64,000 bases of DNA from CAWAXW01 sp963786155 (GTDB lineage Bacteria; Actinomycetota; CADDZG01; WHSQ01): NCBI GenBank assembly GCA_963786155.1, contig CAWAXW010000006.1, positions 2,232,001-2,296,000 on the forward strand, read 5' to 3'. Below the pieces are notes generated by a model. That model made no database searches. It saw only the letters and a list, made by a program, of their open reading frames with translations, and was not told the DNA's origin. Of the stretch, positions 9,856 to 18,896 are shown in pieces (within the stretch, counting starts at the first letter, position 1; every line of letters begins with the position of its first letter). A program made the translations under genes and the position numbers.

Positions 9856-11026
9856 CCCTTCGGCTCCTCCGAAGCGCGCCATCAGGATCACGCACGTCAT
9901 AACCACGCTCGATATGGGCGGCTGCGAGACCCTTCTCCTGCGGCTACTGGAAGGCCTCGATCCCAGTCGCTTCACTTGCGACGTCGTTTCCCTCTCTGGA
10001 AGTGGCGAGACTGCCCGGCGGATCCAAGAGAGCGGGATCGACGTCTCATGCATGAGAGGCCGCCACACGATCGGATATGCGAATGCGCTTCCACGGCTCA
10101 GGTCCCATCTTAGGAAGCACCGCCCTGACATCGTGCAGACATGGATGTACCACTCCGATCTGATCGGCGGAATAGCGGCTAAGACGAGCGGAGTCCCCAA
10201 CGTTGTTTGGCTGCTGCAAGGGGGTGAGTTGCCTGGGTCCCACAGTCGACTACGGGGGCGCGCAGGCATGCGCTTGTTGTCATCACTATCGGATCGCGTC
10301 CCTCAACGGATCGTGTGTTGCTCTCAAAAGACGTTGCAGGTGCACCGGCAGCTCGGCTACGAGTCAAGCCGGATGGAGGTGATAGCAAACGGACTCGACT
10401 CGCTAGCGTCGGAGCCAAGGGTGGAAAGACGGGACCTGAGGCAGGAGCTCGCGATCGGAGACGATGAACTTCTGATCGGCCACGTGGCACGTTTCGACCC
10501 CATGAAGGACCACCACACGTTGCTTCAGGCTTTCGGAGCGATTTCTCTGCGGCGAGACGATGTGCACCTCGTGATGGTTGGGCCTGGGATCGACGGCAAC
10601 AACGAGCGGCTGATCGATTGGATCCGTGCAACCGGCGCGGGCCATCGCGTACACCTCTTGGGGCCGTCGGGGGAAGTCGGATCGCTCTATCCCTCCTTCG
10701 ACGTGGTCGTGTTGTCCTCTGCGTTTGGGGAAGGGCTCCCCGTTGCGCTCGGCGAGGCCATGAGCATGGGGATTCCCGTTGTCGCCACAGACGTGGGGGA
10801 TGCGGCGATGCTGATCGCGGATGAAAAGCGCGTTGTCCCCGTCAAAGACCCTCAAGCCCTGGCCGGCGCGCTTAACAACCTTCTGGACTTTTCCCCCGAC
10901 GACCGCCGAGCCCTAGGCTTGCGCGACCGAGCTCGTGTGCAAGAAGGTTTCGGTGTTGGCAGGATGGTGCGATCCTTCAGTGCTCTCTATGAGCGAGTCG
11001 CACCCGGAGACCTCGTAAGCAGGTGA
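9851..11026 (+). CDS. Family 4 glycosyltransferase
   Basis: GT-B fold transferase of the GT4/GT1 group. The first beta strand and Gly-rich loop read RITHVITTLDMGGCETLLL. Mid-protein HVARFDPMKDHHTLLQAF and C-terminal SSAFGEGLPVALGEAMSMGIPVVATDVG with the E(x7)E motif follow. The first ATG in frame (9914) would cut off the N-terminal beta strand, which is clearly encoded upstream. The only in-frame upstream possibility is a rare ATT at 9851, overlapping the previous stop, so either that is used or a nearby indel hides the start. It ends in an ATGA overlap with the flippase gene. Confidence 0.82.
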   Translation: MDPSAPPKRAIRITHVITTLDMGGCETLLLRLLEGLDPSRFTCDVVSLSGSGETARRIQESGIDVSCMRGRHTIGYANALPRLRSHLRKHRPDIVQTWMYHSDLIGGIAAKTSGVPNVVWLLQGGELPGSHSRLRGRAGMRLLSSLSDRVPQRIVCCSQKTLQVHRQLGYESSRMEVIANGLDSLASEPRVERRDLRQELAIGDDELLIGHVARFDPMKDHHTLLQAFGAISLRRDDVHLVMVGPGIDGNNERLIDWIRATGAGHRVHLLGPSGEVGSLYPSFDVVVLSSAFGEGLPVALGEAMSMGIPVVATDVGDAAMLIADEKRVVPVKDPQALAGALNNLLDFSPDDRRALGLRDRARVQEGFGVGRMVRSFSALYERVAPGDLVSR

Positions 11027-12327
11027 TGAGGCAACACGTTTCTGTCACGCGGAACGCATTGTTTCGCTCGGCAAGCGAGATGGGTCTCCTGGCTATCGGG
11101 CTTGTCACCGGCGCGATCGTCGCTCGCACTCTGGGGCCCACAGGCAAAGGTGTCTATTCGACACTCGTTCTCGTGATCGGGATCCTCGGTCATGCGGCGA
11201 CGCTGGGGATCGACGAGGGCCTCATCATCCTTGTGTCGAGAGATCGGGTCACGCCCAAGCGGGTAGTTCGCACGGCTTTGCCGGCGATCGGCCTCGCGTC
11301 GGTGCTCGCCACTCTCATCTATCTTGCGGTGGCCATCCTCGCCTTTCCTCCGCTTCCAGACGCCGCTTATGTCTCTGTGTTGGGGATTCCTCTATTCGCC
11401 CTAGCGATGCTTGCAAGCGGAGTTTTGAATGTGAAGGAACGCATTGCACTCACTTCGGGTGCGAAGTTGGTTGCACGCGCGTCGGGAGCGGGCATCCTTG
11501 TCGCGATCGCATGGGTCGGCTCGATGTCTCTCTCGACAGCGTTTGCGTCCGAGCTGCTGGCTCTCTTCTTGTGGGCTTCGATCGTGTGGTCCTATCTTCA
11601 GAGAATCGGCGGGCACGGGTCCGCTAATACCGTCGTGCGGACTCGCAGGCTTTTGAGCATCAGCGCGCCTTTGCAAGTCTCACGTCTCATCCTTAGCCTG
11701 TCCGCGCGCTTCGACCTCGTAGTGGTGGCGGTCTTGGCAGGCCCCCGCGCGGGAGGGCTATACAGCGTCGCTCTGACCGTCGCCCAACTCGGCGCCTTCC
11801 CCGCCTACACGCTGAGCTACGCAGCCTTTCCTCGGATGACGCGCCCGGAGGGCGACCAGATCGAATTCATCGAGCGTGTGACACGGGCAGGAGTAGCGGC
11901 GTCGGTTGCTGCATGCATCGTCCTGGCGCTGGCGGTGCCGTGGCTCATACCTTTGGTGTTCGGCGAAGGTTTCCGGGAGTCGGTTCCCATCGCCCTGATC
12001 GCACTGGGCGGAACGATTCCGTGGGCTCTGATGCTGCTGTCGGGCCGAGCCCTATCCGCCCTGGGCCACACGCGCATCCCGGCCCAGACCCTCGGCGGAT
12101 CGCTGGTGGCCATGGTCGTGCTGGATGCACTTCTCGTCCCGGAGCTGGGGTCGATCGGCGCGGCCCTCGGCGCTTTGGTGGCCGCCTTATTCGGAGTCGA
12201 GCTCTGTCGCCGCGCTTACCGGCGCCACCTTCCAGGCCGCTCCTTCTTCATCCAGATGCTGCCGCGACCAGCGGACGCCGGGGACATGATTCGTAGCTTC
12301 CAGCAGGCCATCTCACGCAGGCCGTAA
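11023..12327 (+). CDS. Polysaccharide flippase, MOP/Wzx-type membrane protein
   Basis: A 434-residue polytopic protein with about 12-14 hydrophobic segments. The N-terminus has the family pattern NALFRSASEMGLLAIGLVTG, then VARTLGPTGKGVYSTLVLV. This matches Wzx/RfbX-type multidrug-oligosaccharidyl-lipid flippases, which turn lipid-linked glycans across the membrane. It overlaps the GT4 gene by ATGA. With the GT2 and GT4 genes it forms a short surface-glycan operon. A cytoplasmic C-terminal tail follows the last segment. It converges on the 56-aa peptide gene with only five bases between. Confidence 0.82.
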   Translation: MMRQHVSVTRNALFRSASEMGLLAIGLVTGAIVARTLGPTGKGVYSTLVLVIGILGHAATLGIDEGLIILVSRDRVTPKRVVRTALPAIGLASVLATLIYLAVAILAFPPLPDAAYVSVLGIPLFALAMLASGVLNVKERIALTSGAKLVARASGAGILVAIAWVGSMSLSTAFASELLALFLWASIVWSYLQRIGGHGSANTVVRTRRLLSISAPLQVSRLILSLSARFDLVVVAVLAGPRAGGLYSVALTVAQLGAFPAYTLSYAAFPRMTRPEGDQIEFIERVTRAGVAASVAACIVLALAVPWLIPLVFGEGFRESVPIALIALGGTIPWALMLLSGRALSALGHTRIPAQTLGGSLVAMVVLDALLVPELGSIGAALGALVAALFGVELCRRAYRRHLPGRSFFIQMLPRPADAGDMIRSFQQAISRRP

Positions 12328-12332
12328 ATTGT

Positions 12333-12503
12333 TCAGGCGTAGCAGATGATGGGGCGTGGGTCTTCGAGGGAGAGCTCTCGGTTGATCTGACAGCCGCCAC
12401 AGGGCTTCTTGGGGTCGGAGCAGTCGGTCGCCTGGGCGGCCGGGGCCAAGCCCAGGGTCGCCGTGACCAGCCCCGTCACGATCGCAAGTCGAATCACTTT
12501 CAT
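12333..12503 (-). CDS. Small secreted cysteine-rich peptide (56 aa)
   Basis: ATG 12503 has AAGGAGG eight bases upstream; ATG 12509 is too close to it. The Sec signal peptide runs from MKVIRLAIV to about PAAQA|TD. The mature part of some 31 residues has four cysteines (TDCSDPKKPCGGC and PIICYA at the C-terminus), enough for two disulfides. It is convergent with the flippase gene and divergent from a secreted protein gene. Together with the two peptides at 5.2-5.6 kb it is the third tiny exported Cys peptide within 7 kb. No known family is recognised. Confidence 0.6.
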   Translation of the reverse strand: MKVIRLAIVTGLVTATLGLAPAAQATDCSDPKKPCGGCQINRELSLEDPRPIICYA

Positions 12504-12687
12504 CTCCATTGCCTCCTTGGCTCTCCTCACACGCCGGCTCCCCCGTCGGGGGTTCGCTAGTGCTTCCACACGACAGGTGAAGAACCCTTCCTGGGGGGCA
12601 ACTCCCAGCCCAAGCCGGGTGGCAGGAGGGGGCCGGCTCGCGGAGAACCTCTCAATTGCTAAGGGACTCATCCAGGAAAGGCCTGCC

Positions 12688-13398
12688 ATGAAGAAGCTAG
12701 TGCTGTCGATCTCGGCTCTCTTGCTCGTCACCCCGCTTGTCGCATCGCCGGGCGTGGCCGCAGCCAAGGGCAAGACCAAGCCCGCAGGACCGGTCGTTAT
12801 TGCGACCGATGACGCTGCCGACTGGGGAGCCAATGTCGATCCGACGATCGCCCCCATTGGCGCCGCTCTCGGTCAGGAGCTCGTCGAGGCGTCGATCGGC
12901 ATGGCCGACGCAAAGACTGTCAACTTCGTGATCAAGGTCACAGGCTTGCCCCCCACGGGCGGCCTCCCCGAGGTCGTCCGTTATAGCTGGGACTTCACGG
13001 TCAACGGCGATGCCTTCGGTATGAGCGGGAACTTCACGGACTACGCCCGAGGCGTCTGCTACCCCGCACACACGAACTCGTGCCCGCCGCCCAAGGATCC
13101 GGGGATGCAGCCCTTCTACGTTCGTCAGGGTGTCTGCACCATCGGCACCGGCGGACTTGGAGAGTGCAACCTGATGGCCACGGTTCAGGCAACGTTCGAT
13201 GCGGCTGCCGGGACGATCACGATTCCGGTCCCCGCCGACGCCATCGGAGCCAAGCCGGGCGCCAAGATCGCTCCGGGAGCGAACGCGGTCTTCGGAGCAA
13301 CGATCTACGCGGCCCCCGCGGCGGTCACGTCGAACGCCAATGGGCCTTACGACACGATGATCGGCACCGGCACGTTCGTGGTCCCCAAGACCAAGTAG
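12688..13398 (+). CDS. Secreted protein of unknown function
   Basis: About 236 residues. Start ATG 12688 follows AGGAAAGG. MKKLVLSISALLLVTPLV...GVAAA is a signal peptide, then a Lys-rich stretch (AKGKTKPAG). The mature domain looks beta-rich: alternating Val/Thr strands, a Cys pair in RGVCYPAHTNSCPPP and another in GVCTIGTGGLGECN, and Ala/Pro-rich C-terminal repeats. This resembles exported actinobacterial beta-sandwich proteins, but no named domain can be assigned. The 184-bp divergent gap with the 56-aa peptide contains a perfect CCCCCG-T-CGGGGG palindrome at 12540-12552. Confidence 0.65.
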   Translation: MKKLVLSISALLLVTPLVASPGVAAAKGKTKPAGPVVIATDDAADWGANVDPTIAPIGAALGQELVEASIGMADAKTVNFVIKVTGLPPTGGLPEVVRYSWDFTVNGDAFGMSGNFTDYARGVCYPAHTNSCPPPKDPGMQPFYVRQGVCTIGTGGLGECNLMATVQATFDAAAGTITIPVPADAIGAKPGAKIAPGANAVFGATIYAAPAAVTSNANGPYDTMIGTGTFVVPKTK

Positions 13399-13465
13399 GC
13401 AAAACAGACAACTCGTCCGGAACGGGTCGCAAGGACACGCCGGCGACTCCAATAGCATCGTAGGC

Positions 13466-14305
13466 ATGCAACGCCTGTGGGTGCATGGCGGGGTCTCGGG
13501 TGTCGCGCACGATCAGTCGCCGTCACTTCAGTCCGCGTGTGAGTTCGTTGGCAACGCGCTCGACGCCGTTGAGCAAGCGATCCGGGTTCTGGAAGATGTG
13601 CCGGGCCTCAACGCGGGCTACGGGGCTGTGCTGAATCGAGACGGCCGGGTGGAGCTCGATGCCGGGATAGCGGATGGGACTTCGGGCCACTTCGGCGGAG
13701 TTGCCGGCGTGGAGGTAGCCCATCCGATCTCTCTTGCGAGGCGCGTTCTAGAGGAAACGCCCCACGCACTGATCACGGGACCAGGCGCGGCCTTGCTTGG
13801 GGCCGATATGGAGCAGGTCGTAGCAGCACCCGAGCAGATCGCGCGCTGGGAGCGGGCTCAATCAAGCGGCGAGTTCGAACGGGTTCGGTTCGCGTCACCG
13901 GAACATGTCGACACGGTCGGCGCGGTCGCGCTGGACGAGGAAGGGAACCTGGCCGCTGCATCGTCGACGGGAGGGATCTTCGGCAAACTGCCGGGGAGGA
14001 TGAGCGACGCGCCGGTCTTTGGGGCCGGCATCTACGCTTGGAGGCGCTCCGCGGTGGTCGGAACGGGCGTCGGGGAGCTGTTCCTGCGCACGCTCGCTTG
14101 CCGCGAAGTCGGGCGGCTCATCGAGAACGGCTCGTCGCCTCAAGAGGCATGCTCGGAGACCATCGAGAGCATCGGCAAGATCGAGCGCGTGCCTGCGGGC
14201 CTTCTTGCGATAGACGACCAAGGCCGTGTTGGAGCCGCTTACCGCGGAGCCGAGTGGCAAGTGGCCGGCCTAGACGGCCCCTTGGTGCCCCACCAGCTCC
14301 AGTAG
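13466..14305 (+). CDS. Isoaspartyl peptidase / type 2 L-asparaginase (Ntn hydrolase)
   Basis: A plant-type asparaginase precursor of 279 residues. Autocleavage would occur before Thr150 in EHVDTVGAVALDEEGN, freeing the nucleophilic threonine. Substrate-binding and structural motifs GLNAGYGAVLNRDG, ASSTGGIFGKLPGRMSD and GAGIYAW are present, as is the late GTGVGE loop. These enzymes hydrolyse beta-aspartyl dipeptides from damaged proteins or L-asparagine. The N-terminus is slightly shorter than usual (normally IxIHGGAG; here LWVHGGVSG). It is monocistronic and convergent with the acyl-CoA ligase. Confidence 0.85.
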   Translation: MQRLWVHGGVSGVAHDQSPSLQSACEFVGNALDAVEQAIRVLEDVPGLNAGYGAVLNRDGRVELDAGIADGTSGHFGGVAGVEVAHPISLARRVLEETPHALITGPGAALLGADMEQVVAAPEQIARWERAQSSGEFERVRFASPEHVDTVGAVALDEEGNLAAASSTGGIFGKLPGRMSDAPVFGAGIYAWRRSAVVGTGVGELFLRTLACREVGRLIENGSSPQEACSETIESIGKIERVPAGLLAIDDQGRVGAAYRGAEWQVAGLDGPLVPHQLQ

Positions 14306-14346
14306 TTGTCTTTCCCCCTCGAGTGCGATCGTTCCTTCTCGTCCGA

Positions 14347-15915
14347 TCAACCGCCCGCAGTGCGAGCTCGTTCTTGCTCGACCAAAACACGGCGCAGAAT
14401 CTTTCCCGACGCGGCTTTGGGGATCTCGTCGATGAACTCGACAAACCGGATCTTCTTGTGCGGCGCGACCTTCTGAGCGACGAAGTCCATGACCTCCGTG
14501 TCCGTCAGGTCGTGGTTCGCTTTGACGACAAACGCCTTCGGGAGCTCGCCGGCGGCCTCGTCGGGGACTCCTATCACTGCCGTGTCCGCAACGCCCGGGT
14601 GGGTCAACAGCAACGCCTCGAGCTCCGCGGGAGGGACCTGGAACCCCTTGTACTTGATGAGCTCCTTCAGGCGATCGACGATGTAGAAGTAGCCGTCTTC
14701 GTCGATGTAACCGATGTCTCCGGTGTGAAGGAAGCCGTCGGAGTCGATCGTGTGCGCGGTCGCCTCGGAGTTGTTGAGGTAACCCTTCATGATCTGGGGG
14801 CCGCGCAGGCAGATCTCGCCGCGCTCGTTGGGGCCCAGCTCCTTGCCGCTCTCGACGTCGACGATCTTGGCCTCGGTGTTGGGCACTAGCGGGCCGACGG
14901 AACCGGACCTGGGCTCCCAGTCCAGGGGCACCGCGTTGGTGACGGGTCCAGTTTCGGTCAGGCCGTAGCCCTGGGTGACGCGGCAATCGAGTCTCTTCTC
15001 CACAGCCTGCTGCAGCTCGCGGCCCAGCGGAGCTGCTCCCGACAGGATCATCTCCACGCTGGAGAGGTCGAAGTTGTCGACGATCGGGTGCTTCGCCAGG
15101 GCGAGAATGATCGGCGGCACGAGATAGAGACGCGTGGCCTTGCGATCCTGCGCCGTCTTGAGGAACTCCTCGAGATCGAACTTCGGCAACGTCACCACGG
15201 TGGCACCACGCGCGAGTCCGGTGTTCATGATCACTTGCTGGCCGTAGCAGTGGAAGAACGGCAACACGGCGAGAAGAACTTGATCCTCGTCGACCGGCAG
15301 GACCGGGTCCGTCTGGTGGACGTTCGCGACCAGGTTGCGATGGGTTAGCTCGACGCCCTTCGGCAATCCGGTCGTCCCACTCGAGTACGGCAACGCGATG
15401 ACGTCGTTCGGCTCGATGTCCACATCGGGCAACTCGCCGCCCGGAAGCATGACCTCGGCGAACGGCGTCAGGCCTTCCGCCTCACCCAACACAAAGACTT
15501 CCTTGACCGGCGACTGACTCGCCGCTTCGAGACATAGCTCGGCGAAGAGCGGGACGGTAAGAAGGAACTTCGCACCGGCATCGTTGAGCTGGAATGCGAG
15601 CTCGTCGGCCTTGTAGAGGGGGTTGGCGGTCGTCGACGAGCCTCCAAGTCGAGCCACAGCGTGATAGACGACCGCGTACTCCGGCAGGTTGGGCAAGAAG
15701 AGGGCGAAGACGTCGCCCTTGCCGAATCCGCGCGCGTGCAGGCCGGCAGCAACCGCTTCGATGGCGGCGCCCAGCTCCGCGTAAGTAATAGTGCGGCCCG
15801 ACGGCCCGTCGATCAGGGCGGGCTTGTCGCCGAGCCTCGCCGCAGAATCGAGGATCAACTCGTGCAGAGGTACTTCGGGGAACACCACATCCTGGTGCGC
15901 GCTCTTGAAGATCAC
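14347..15915 (-). CDS. AMP-dependent acyl-CoA synthetase (4-coumarate/fatty acid-CoA ligase-like)
   Basis: A 522-residue ANL enzyme, complete. P-loop PYSSGTTGLPKGVELTH, A5 GYGLTETGPV, A7 LHTGDIGYIDEDGYF, A8 VDRLKELIKYKGFQV and the A10 lysine in PKAASGKILRR are all present. The closest pattern is the 4-coumarate-CoA ligase / long-chain acyl-CoA ligase group; the acid is not predictable. GTG 15915 follows AGGGAGG. It is divergent from the PucR-type activator, which may regulate it. Confidence 0.87.
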   Translation of the reverse strand: MIFKSAHQDVVFPEVPLHELILDSAARLGDKPALIDGPSGRTITYAELGAAIEAVAAGLHARGFGKGDVFALFLPNLPEYAVVYHAVARLGGSSTTANPLYKADELAFQLNDAGAKFLLTVPLFAELCLEAASQSPVKEVFVLGEAEGLTPFAEVMLPGGELPDVDIEPNDVIALPYSSGTTGLPKGVELTHRNLVANVHQTDPVLPVDEDQVLLAVLPFFHCYGQQVIMNTGLARGATVVTLPKFDLEEFLKTAQDRKATRLYLVPPIILALAKHPIVDNFDLSSVEMILSGAAPLGRELQQAVEKRLDCRVTQGYGLTETGPVTNAVPLDWEPRSGSVGPLVPNTEAKIVDVESGKELGPNERGEICLRGPQIMKGYLNNSEATAHTIDSDGFLHTGDIGYIDEDGYFYIVDRLKELIKYKGFQVPPAELEALLLTHPGVADTAVIGVPDEAAGELPKAFVVKANHDLTDTEVMDFVAQKVAPHKKIRFVEFIDEIPKAASGKILRRVLVEQERARTAGG

Positions 15916-16062
15916 TTACTGCCTCCCTTTGCCGCCATGAATTCCCGACGTTAGCCGTCACCCAGCCCGTGGGGCCTGTCGGAGACTACTAAATCAGGGC
16001 TACCATTTGATTCCCCAGGCCAACGCGTTCCGCCGATCCTCGAAGGAGCATGGTCGCTACCT

Positions 16063-17778
16063 ATGGCCACCACTAAGAAGGTCTCGCCCCCAAAGCCATC
16101 CAAGCGGCCCGTGCCGCCGAAGAAGGGACCGCCTCCGGCTGCGGCCCTGGATGGCGACGGCACGCCCGTATCTCTGGACCAGCTCCTCAGCAATCTCGGC
16201 CCCGGAGTGATCCAGGTCCTGGTGGCCCCCCGCGGGCTCGACGCGATCGTGGGTGAGCCGACCATCGTGGACCCCCTCGAACCCGCCGGCAGCATCGAAC
16301 GTCATGCCGTGGTTCTGGCGGTCGGCACTCCGCCGGACAGCGCGGCCACGCGCACTTTGATCGCTACGGCGGGCCGGCACGGGGCTGCGGCCGTGGCCTT
16401 CAAGCTGCTCGGGCGCCAGTGCGAGTGGATCCCCGAAGCTGAACGCGCAGGCATCGCGGTCCTTACGGTCGCCGACGAGATGAGTTGGTCGAATCTCTAT
16501 CGTTTGCTCGCTCTGACGATCCCCAGCCTCAGGCAGTCGGCGCCGGTGCCGGGCATGGCCAGTGTCCCCCTTGGCGACCTCTTCTCACTTGCTAACGCGA
16601 TCGGAGCCCTCGTCGGAGGCGCCGTGACCATCGAGGACAAGAGCGCTCGGGTGCTCGCGTACTCGACGTTGCCGGGCCAAGTGATCGATGAGCCTCGGCA
16701 GCAGACGATCCTCGGACGTGAGGTCCCCGACACGCCCAACGTGAGGAATCTCTATCAACGATTGGCAAGTGCCGAGAGCGTCATACGGATCGAAGAGGTT
16801 GGAGATCTTCCGTTCGAGATGAAACCGCGCATCGCCGCTCCGGTTCGAGTCGGCAAGGAGATTCTGGGGTCTCTCTGGGCCGTCGAAGGAAGCACGCCGC
16901 TGGGCCCAGAAGCGGAGAGAGCGCTAACCGAAGCCGCGCGAGTCGCCGCGCTGCATCTCATACACGCTCGCTCCTCGCGAGACGTCGAGCGGCGCATGAG
17001 AGGCGACCTCTTGAGGTCGCTTCTCGAGGGCCGCGGCGACGTCGACTCAACGCTCACGCGGCTCGGTATCGAACGCGGTTCGGCCTTGGTCGTAATCGCA
17101 TTCGAGCTCTCGAGCGACGATCCGGTCGAAGAGGACCTGTACCGAGAGCGCGTCGTCGACCTAGTCGCGACATATGCCGAGGCGTTCAGGCTCAAAGGGG
17201 CGTGCGTCGCGATTGGTCGGACGATCTACGAGCTCCTGCCGGTCACGAAGCAGATGCAAGAAGAGAGCATCATGCGGATAGCGCGGGACATCCATTCCCA
17301 CGCGCAGGGGGCCGTTGACGTAACTCTCAATGTGGCAGTCAGCTCCGTAGTTCGAGACCTCTTGCACGTGCCCGCCGCATGCAACGAAGCGGAGCGCGTC
17401 CTCCGAGTGCTTGCGTCCAAGAGGAACCACCAGCAGGTCGCATCGATAGATGACGTGCGCAGTCATGTCACGCTGATCGCCCTTCAGGACCTGGCGGCCG
17501 ACCATCCAGACCTTCTCAAGGGCGCGGTTCAGGACGTGGCCGAACACGATGCGCAAAAGGCAACGTCATATCTGGAGACGTTGCGAGCCTACGTCGACGC
17601 ATTCGGGGACATCCCGACAGCCGCAGACAATGTGGGCGTTCACCCGAACACCTTCCGATACCGGCTGCGTCGGCTCATCGAGCTCTTCGATCTCAATCTG
17701 AGCGATCCTGACGAACGATTAGTGATCGAACTACAGCTTCGGCTGCTGGAAGCACGCGCTGCCCCTCCCGCAGGGTGA
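16063..17778 (+). CDS. PucR/CdaR-family transcriptional regulator
   Basis: A 571-residue regulator. It begins with a Lys/Pro-rich tail, then a PucR N-terminal-like sensor region (about 30-150), a GAF-like central segment (SLANAIGALVGGAVTIEDKSARVLAYS), a GGDEF-like CdaR segment and a C-terminal HTH_30 (NVGVHPNTFRYRLRRLIELF, around 525-545). PucR proteins respond to small metabolites and usually act on neighbouring catabolic genes. Here the neighbours are an acyl-CoA ligase (divergent) and a MenC/racemase-GNAT operon (convergent), either of which could be a target. GGAG lies 12 bases before ATG 16063. Confidence 0.85.
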   Translation: MATTKKVSPPKPSKRPVPPKKGPPPAAALDGDGTPVSLDQLLSNLGPGVIQVLVAPRGLDAIVGEPTIVDPLEPAGSIERHAVVLAVGTPPDSAATRTLIATAGRHGAAAVAFKLLGRQCEWIPEAERAGIAVLTVADEMSWSNLYRLLALTIPSLRQSAPVPGMASVPLGDLFSLANAIGALVGGAVTIEDKSARVLAYSTLPGQVIDEPRQQTILGREVPDTPNVRNLYQRLASAESVIRIEEVGDLPFEMKPRIAAPVRVGKEILGSLWAVEGSTPLGPEAERALTEAARVAALHLIHARSSRDVERRMRGDLLRSLLEGRGDVDSTLTRLGIERGSALVVIAFELSSDDPVEEDLYRERVVDLVATYAEAFRLKGACVAIGRTIYELLPVTKQMQEESIMRIARDIHSHAQGAVDVTLNVAVSSVVRDLLHVPAACNEAERVLRVLASKRNHQQVASIDDVRSHVTLIALQDLAADHPDLLKGAVQDVAEHDAQKATSYLETLRAYVDAFGDIPTAADNVGVHPNTFRYRLRRLIELFDLNLSDPDERLVIELQLRLLEARAAPPAG

Positions 17779-17786
17779 CTTACCGA

Positions 17787-18896
17787 TTATCCGGCCGGGA
17801 TGTACTCGGTTGAAGTAGTGAACTCCTCGAGGACGTCGGGGATCGGACTCACGCCGAGTCCCGGGCCCTGGGGCACTCGAAGGCGGCCCGACTCGAGAAC
17901 GAACGGCTCGGTCACGTCCTGCGCGTAGTAGCGGCCGGATGCGGAGTTGTCGCCCGGCAGCGTGAAGTTGGGAAGGGCGGCCAAAGCCACGTTGGCGGCG
18001 CGGCCCAGCCCGGTCTCCAGCATCCCCCCGCACCACACGGGAACTCCGTGCGCCGCGCACAGATCGTGTATGGCGCGCGCCTCAAGGTATCCACCCACTC
18101 GCCCGGGCTTGATATTGACGATCGCGCAAGCTCCGATCGCGATCGCGTCTGCGGCCCCCCGAGCAGATGTGATCGATTCGTCCAGGCAGATCGGAGTCTT
18201 AACCTGCTCAGCGAGCGCGGCGTGGCCGCGCACATCGTCCTCGTCAAGGGGCTGCTCGATGAGCAGAAGATCGAACGCATCGAGCTCGGCGAGATGGCGC
18301 GCATCTGCCAGCGTGTAAGCAGTATTTGCGTCGACTTGCAACAGCAGGTCGTCGCCGAAACGCTCGCGGACGGCTCGCACGGGCTGCACGTCCCACCCCG
18401 GCTCGATCTTCAGCTTTATCCGCATGTATCCCTCGGTCAGATATTCCTCGACGAGGTCGAGCAGAGCCGGGATCGAATCCATGATGCCGACCGAGACACC
18501 CGTGTCGACAAATTCGCGAACTCCTCCGAGGTGATGCACAAACGACTCCCCGCGCGTCCGGAGCTCTGCGTCCAGGACGGCCGTCTCCACCGCTGCCTTT
18601 GCCATCGGATGACCCTTGATCCGGCGCAATGCCTCCCCAACGCCGGCGGCCGTGAGTTCCCCGACCGCGAAAAGGCGCTGCAGGAGGTGATCCTTGATGA
18701 GGAGGTGTGCTGCGTCGGTGTACTCGGACGAATAAAGGGGTTCGGTCCCCGCGACACACTCGCCCCAGCCTTCCGCGTCGGGTGTGATCGCTTTGACCAG
18801 GAGGACGTCTCGCTCGTGCTGGGTGCCGAACGAGGTTCGGAACGGCCGGACCAGAGGCATAGAGATGCGACGGAGTTCGAAGCCGTTGACCTTCAT
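17787..18896 (-). CDS. menC: o-Succinylbenzoate synthase / N-succinylamino acid racemase (enolase superfamily)
   Basis: A 369-residue enolase-superfamily enzyme. The KxK catalytic motif (RIKLKIEPG), metal ligands Asp-Glu-Asp (VDANTAY, IEQPL, LDESI) and the second general-acid lysine (NIKPGRVGG) are intact, as is the 20s loop region (PFRTSFGT). Length and sequence fit the MenC/NSAR subgroup, whose members catalyse o-succinylbenzoate formation, N-acylamino acid racemisation or both. Its start overlaps the stop of a GNAT gene (ATGA). That pairing matches the NSAR plus succinyltransferase arrangement known from Geobacillus D-to-L amino acid conversion, so racemase activity is at least as likely as a menaquinone role. 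Confidence 0.85.
   Translation of the reverse strand: MKVNGFELRRISMPLVRPFRTSFGTQHERDVLLVKAITPDAEGWGECVAGTEPLYSSEYTDAAHLLIKDHLLQRLFAVGELTAAGVGEALRRIKGHPMAKAAVETAVLDAELRTRGESFVHHLGGVREFVDTGVSVGIMDSIPALLDLVEEYLTEGYMRIKLKIEPGWDVQPVRAVRERFGDDLLLQVDANTAYTLADARHLAELDAFDLLLIEQPLDEDDVRGHAALAEQVKTPICLDESITSARGAADAIAIGACAIVNIKPGRVGGYLEARAIHDLCAAHGVPVWCGGMLETGLGRAANVALAALPNFTLPGDNSASGRYYAQDVTEPFVLESGRLRVPQGPGLGVSPIPDVLEEFTTSTEYIPAG

Noticed and set aside
12540..12687. Possible c-di-GMP-I riboswitch in the leader of the 12688 gene
   Set aside because: A GCCGGGTGGCAGGA stretch looks similar to the 3' part of that motif, but the A-rich core and paired order do not match.
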